This document shows, in pieces, positions 62,669 to 64,000 of a stretch of DNA of 64,000 nucleotides. This stretch comes from Pseudoduganella armeniaca (lineage in GTDB: Bacteria > Pseudomonadota > Gammaproteobacteria > Burkholderiales > Burkholderiaceae_D), in NCBI RefSeq assembly GCF_003028855.1, contig NZ_CP028324.1:1240001-1304000 (forward strand). Direction: 5' to 3'. The notes beneath the pieces are model-generated. The model searched no databases. It worked only from the letters and a program-made list of their open reading frames with translations, and had not been told where the DNA came from. The stretch's first letter is position 1, and the number at the start of each line of letters is the position of its first letter. A program made the position numbers and the translations under genes.

Positions 62669-62707
62669 GGGTCAGACCCGCCGGGACTCGGCGTCCCCGT
62701 CTGACCC
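62669..62707. repeat. Degenerate GGGTCAGA palindrome
   Basis: GGGTCAGA (62669-62676) pairs with TCTGACCC (62700-62707), with an inner GGGAC/GTCCC stem. It lies 72 bases after corA, in the convergent gap before the NRAMP gene, and looks like an eroded member of the same element group. AGGGACAGGC at about 62606 is a second half-site. Confidence 0.6.
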
Positions 62708-62762
62708 CAGCACTGCGCCGTTGGGTGAAAAAATGCCCGCGGCGCTCCGAAAATCGTTGGCG

Positions 62763-64000
62763 CTAGGCGGTGGCAAACATCGCCACCACCGCACAAGCCA
62801 TCACGCCCACCCCCAGCCAGCCAAAGAAGGTATGCCGCCGCGTCAGGGTGAAGGGCCCCATCACGGCCGGGTTATGCGCCAGCAGCATCATCACCACCAT
62901 GATCGGCACGGCGATGACGCCGTTGATCTGGGCCGACCACAGCAGCGCCTTGATCGGATCGACCGGCGCGAAGTTCAGCGCCATGCCGCCGATGGTGGCG
63001 AGCGAAATGATGGCGTAGAACTCGCGCGCCTCCAGCACCTTCAGTTCCAGCCCGTTCTTCCACTTGAAGCTTTCCGTCACCGCGTACGCGGCCGATCCGG
63101 CCAGCACCGGAATGGCCAGCATGCCCGTGCCGATGATGCCCAGGGCGAAGATGATGAAGGCGAATTCGCCGGCGATGGGCCGCAGCGCCTCGGCCGCCTG
63201 GGCCGAGCTCTGGATGTCCGTGATGCCGTGCAGGCCCAGGGTCGCCGCCGCCGTCAGGATGATGAAGAACGCCACGATATTGGAAAACGCCATGCCGATG
63301 AAGGTGTCCAGCTTGATGCGGCGCAGGTGGCGCGCGGCCGCTTCCGGCGCACGGCGCAATGACTGGGTGCGGCTGTCGCGCAGCTCCTCGACTTCCTGCG
63401 AAGCCTGCCAGAAGAACAGGTAGGGCGAGATCGTCGTGCCGAACACGGCGACGATCAGGCCGATGGAAGCCCGGTTCCATTCGAAATGCGGCATGACGGT
63501 GGCCAGCGCCACGTCGCGCCATGGCATCTGCACGGCAAATACGGTGGCGACATAGGCCAGCAGGCCTAAGGTGAGCCACTTCAGGTAGCGCACATAGGTG
63601 CGGTAGGGCAGGAACACCTGCAAGGTCAGGCACAGGAAACCGCAGGCCAGCGAGTAGATGTGGGCCGAGCCGACGCCCGTCACCAGGCGCAGTGCCTCGC
63701 CCATCGCCGCCACGTCGGCGGCGATATTGACGATGTTCGCCACCAGCAGGAGCAGCACGACGCCATACAGCAGCACGGGCGAGTAGGCGCGGCGGATGTT
63801 GGCGGCCAGGCCGCGGCCCGTGACGAGGCCAATCCTGGCCGACACCAGCTGGATGCCCACCATCAGCGGATACGTCAGCACGAGGGTCCACAGCATGTTG
63901 AAGCCGAACTGCGCGCCGGCCTGGGAATAGGTCGCGATGCCGGATGGGTCGTCGTCGGCGGCGCCGGTGATGAGGCCGGGCCCGAGGGCCTTGACGGTGT
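62763..64000 (-). CDS. NRAMP-family divalent metal transporter, 5' end outside window
   Basis: The frame runs off the right edge; 412 codons are visible, so the start is missing. Next to the edge is LGPGLITGAADDDPSGIATY, the first NRAMP helix with its metal-binding Asp motif (D-P-S-G form). About eleven hydrophobic segments follow, with FGTTISPYLFFWQASQEVEE as the conserved consensus transport loop. The D-P-S-G type motif is typical of MntH-related transporters; Mn2+ or Fe2+ uptake is likely, Mg2+ possible. Convergent with corA. Confidence 0.88.
   Translation of the reverse strand, partial: TVKALGPGLITGAADDDPSGIATYSQAGAQFGFNMLWTLVLTYPLMVGIQLVSARIGLVTGRGLAANIRRAYSPVLLYGVVLLLLVANIVNIAADVAAMGEALRLVTGVGSAHIYSLACGFLCLTLQVFLPYRTYVRYLKWLTLGLLAYVATVFAVQMPWRDVALATVMPHFEWNRASIGLIVAVFGTTISPYLFFWQASQEVEELRDSRTQSLRRAPEAAARHLRRIKLDTFIGMAFSNIVAFFIILTAAATLGLHGITDIQSSAQAAEALRPIAGEFAFIIFALGIIGTGMLAIPVLAGSAAYAVTESFKWKNGLELKVLEAREFYAIISLATIGGMALNFAPVDPIKALLWSAQINGVIAVPIMVVMMLLAHNPAVMGPFTLTRRHTFFGWLGVGVMACAVVAMFATA

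Noticed and set aside
1..64000. CRISPR arrays, tRNA or rRNA genes, insertion sequences, integrases
   Set aside because: Looked for repeat-spacer regularity, T-loop GGTTCGA patterns and transposase or integrase motifs; found none that would stand.

Overview
The window looks like chromosome from a high-GC betaproteobacterium of the Oxalobacteraceae (Massilia/Duganella type). This rests on recognised protein families, the linkage ypjD - PP0621-like - pilS - pilR, the block accB-accC-prmA-DUF3426-pfkB beside mpl-yqiA-ubiC-RNase II-tonB-aroE-mtgA-corA, and long intergenic hairpins of a kind I associate with this group. No rRNA, tRNA, CRISPR array, transposase or integrase gene was found.

Layout. 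1-13.4 kb: the end of a lytic transglycosylase, a small SWIB/histone-tail protein, ffh, a DUF898 membrane protein with an M48 peptidase, an NHL-type lipoprotein, a sulfonate/nitrate/taurine-class ABC importer, then ypjD, a PP0621-like protein and the PilS/PilR pair. 13.4-21.2 kb: a class Ia ribonucleotide reductase operon with a clear tandem NrdR operator over its promoter. It is followed by two small genes and a second, partial nrdA plus a complete nrdB. 22.4-34.2 kb: a 3196-residue exported Rhs/SpvB protein with NBR1-type four-tryptophan domains, followed by a toxin/immunity tail region that includes an orphan second tip. 34.4-43.8 kb: an 11-gene operon for a type II secretion/type IV pilus-like machine whose secretin carries an N-terminal TPR region and a C-terminal cohesin-like domain. 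43.8-47.4 kb: a nucleotidyltransferase, a long gap with an orphan terminator, a Lys/Ala/Pro-rich histone H1-like protein and YggT. 47.5-64 kb: housekeeping genes, ending inside an NRAMP transporter.

How the parts may work together. The Rhs block and the secretion operon lie between two near-identical 48-bp direct repeats (22134-22181 and 43889-43936). The right copy is the exact 3' end of the nucleotidyltransferase gene, and next to it lies what looks like the cut-off 5' end of another gene. This resembles an island of about 21.7 kb inserted at a gene 3' end, carrying a Sec-exported Rhs polymorphic toxin and a dedicated T2SS-like exporter. Coupling between the two is inference. The reductase region shows repeated gene duplication with only synonymous change, and an intergenic hairpin that covaries between the two copies. 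Seven places carry long palindromes directly after, or close to, stop codons.
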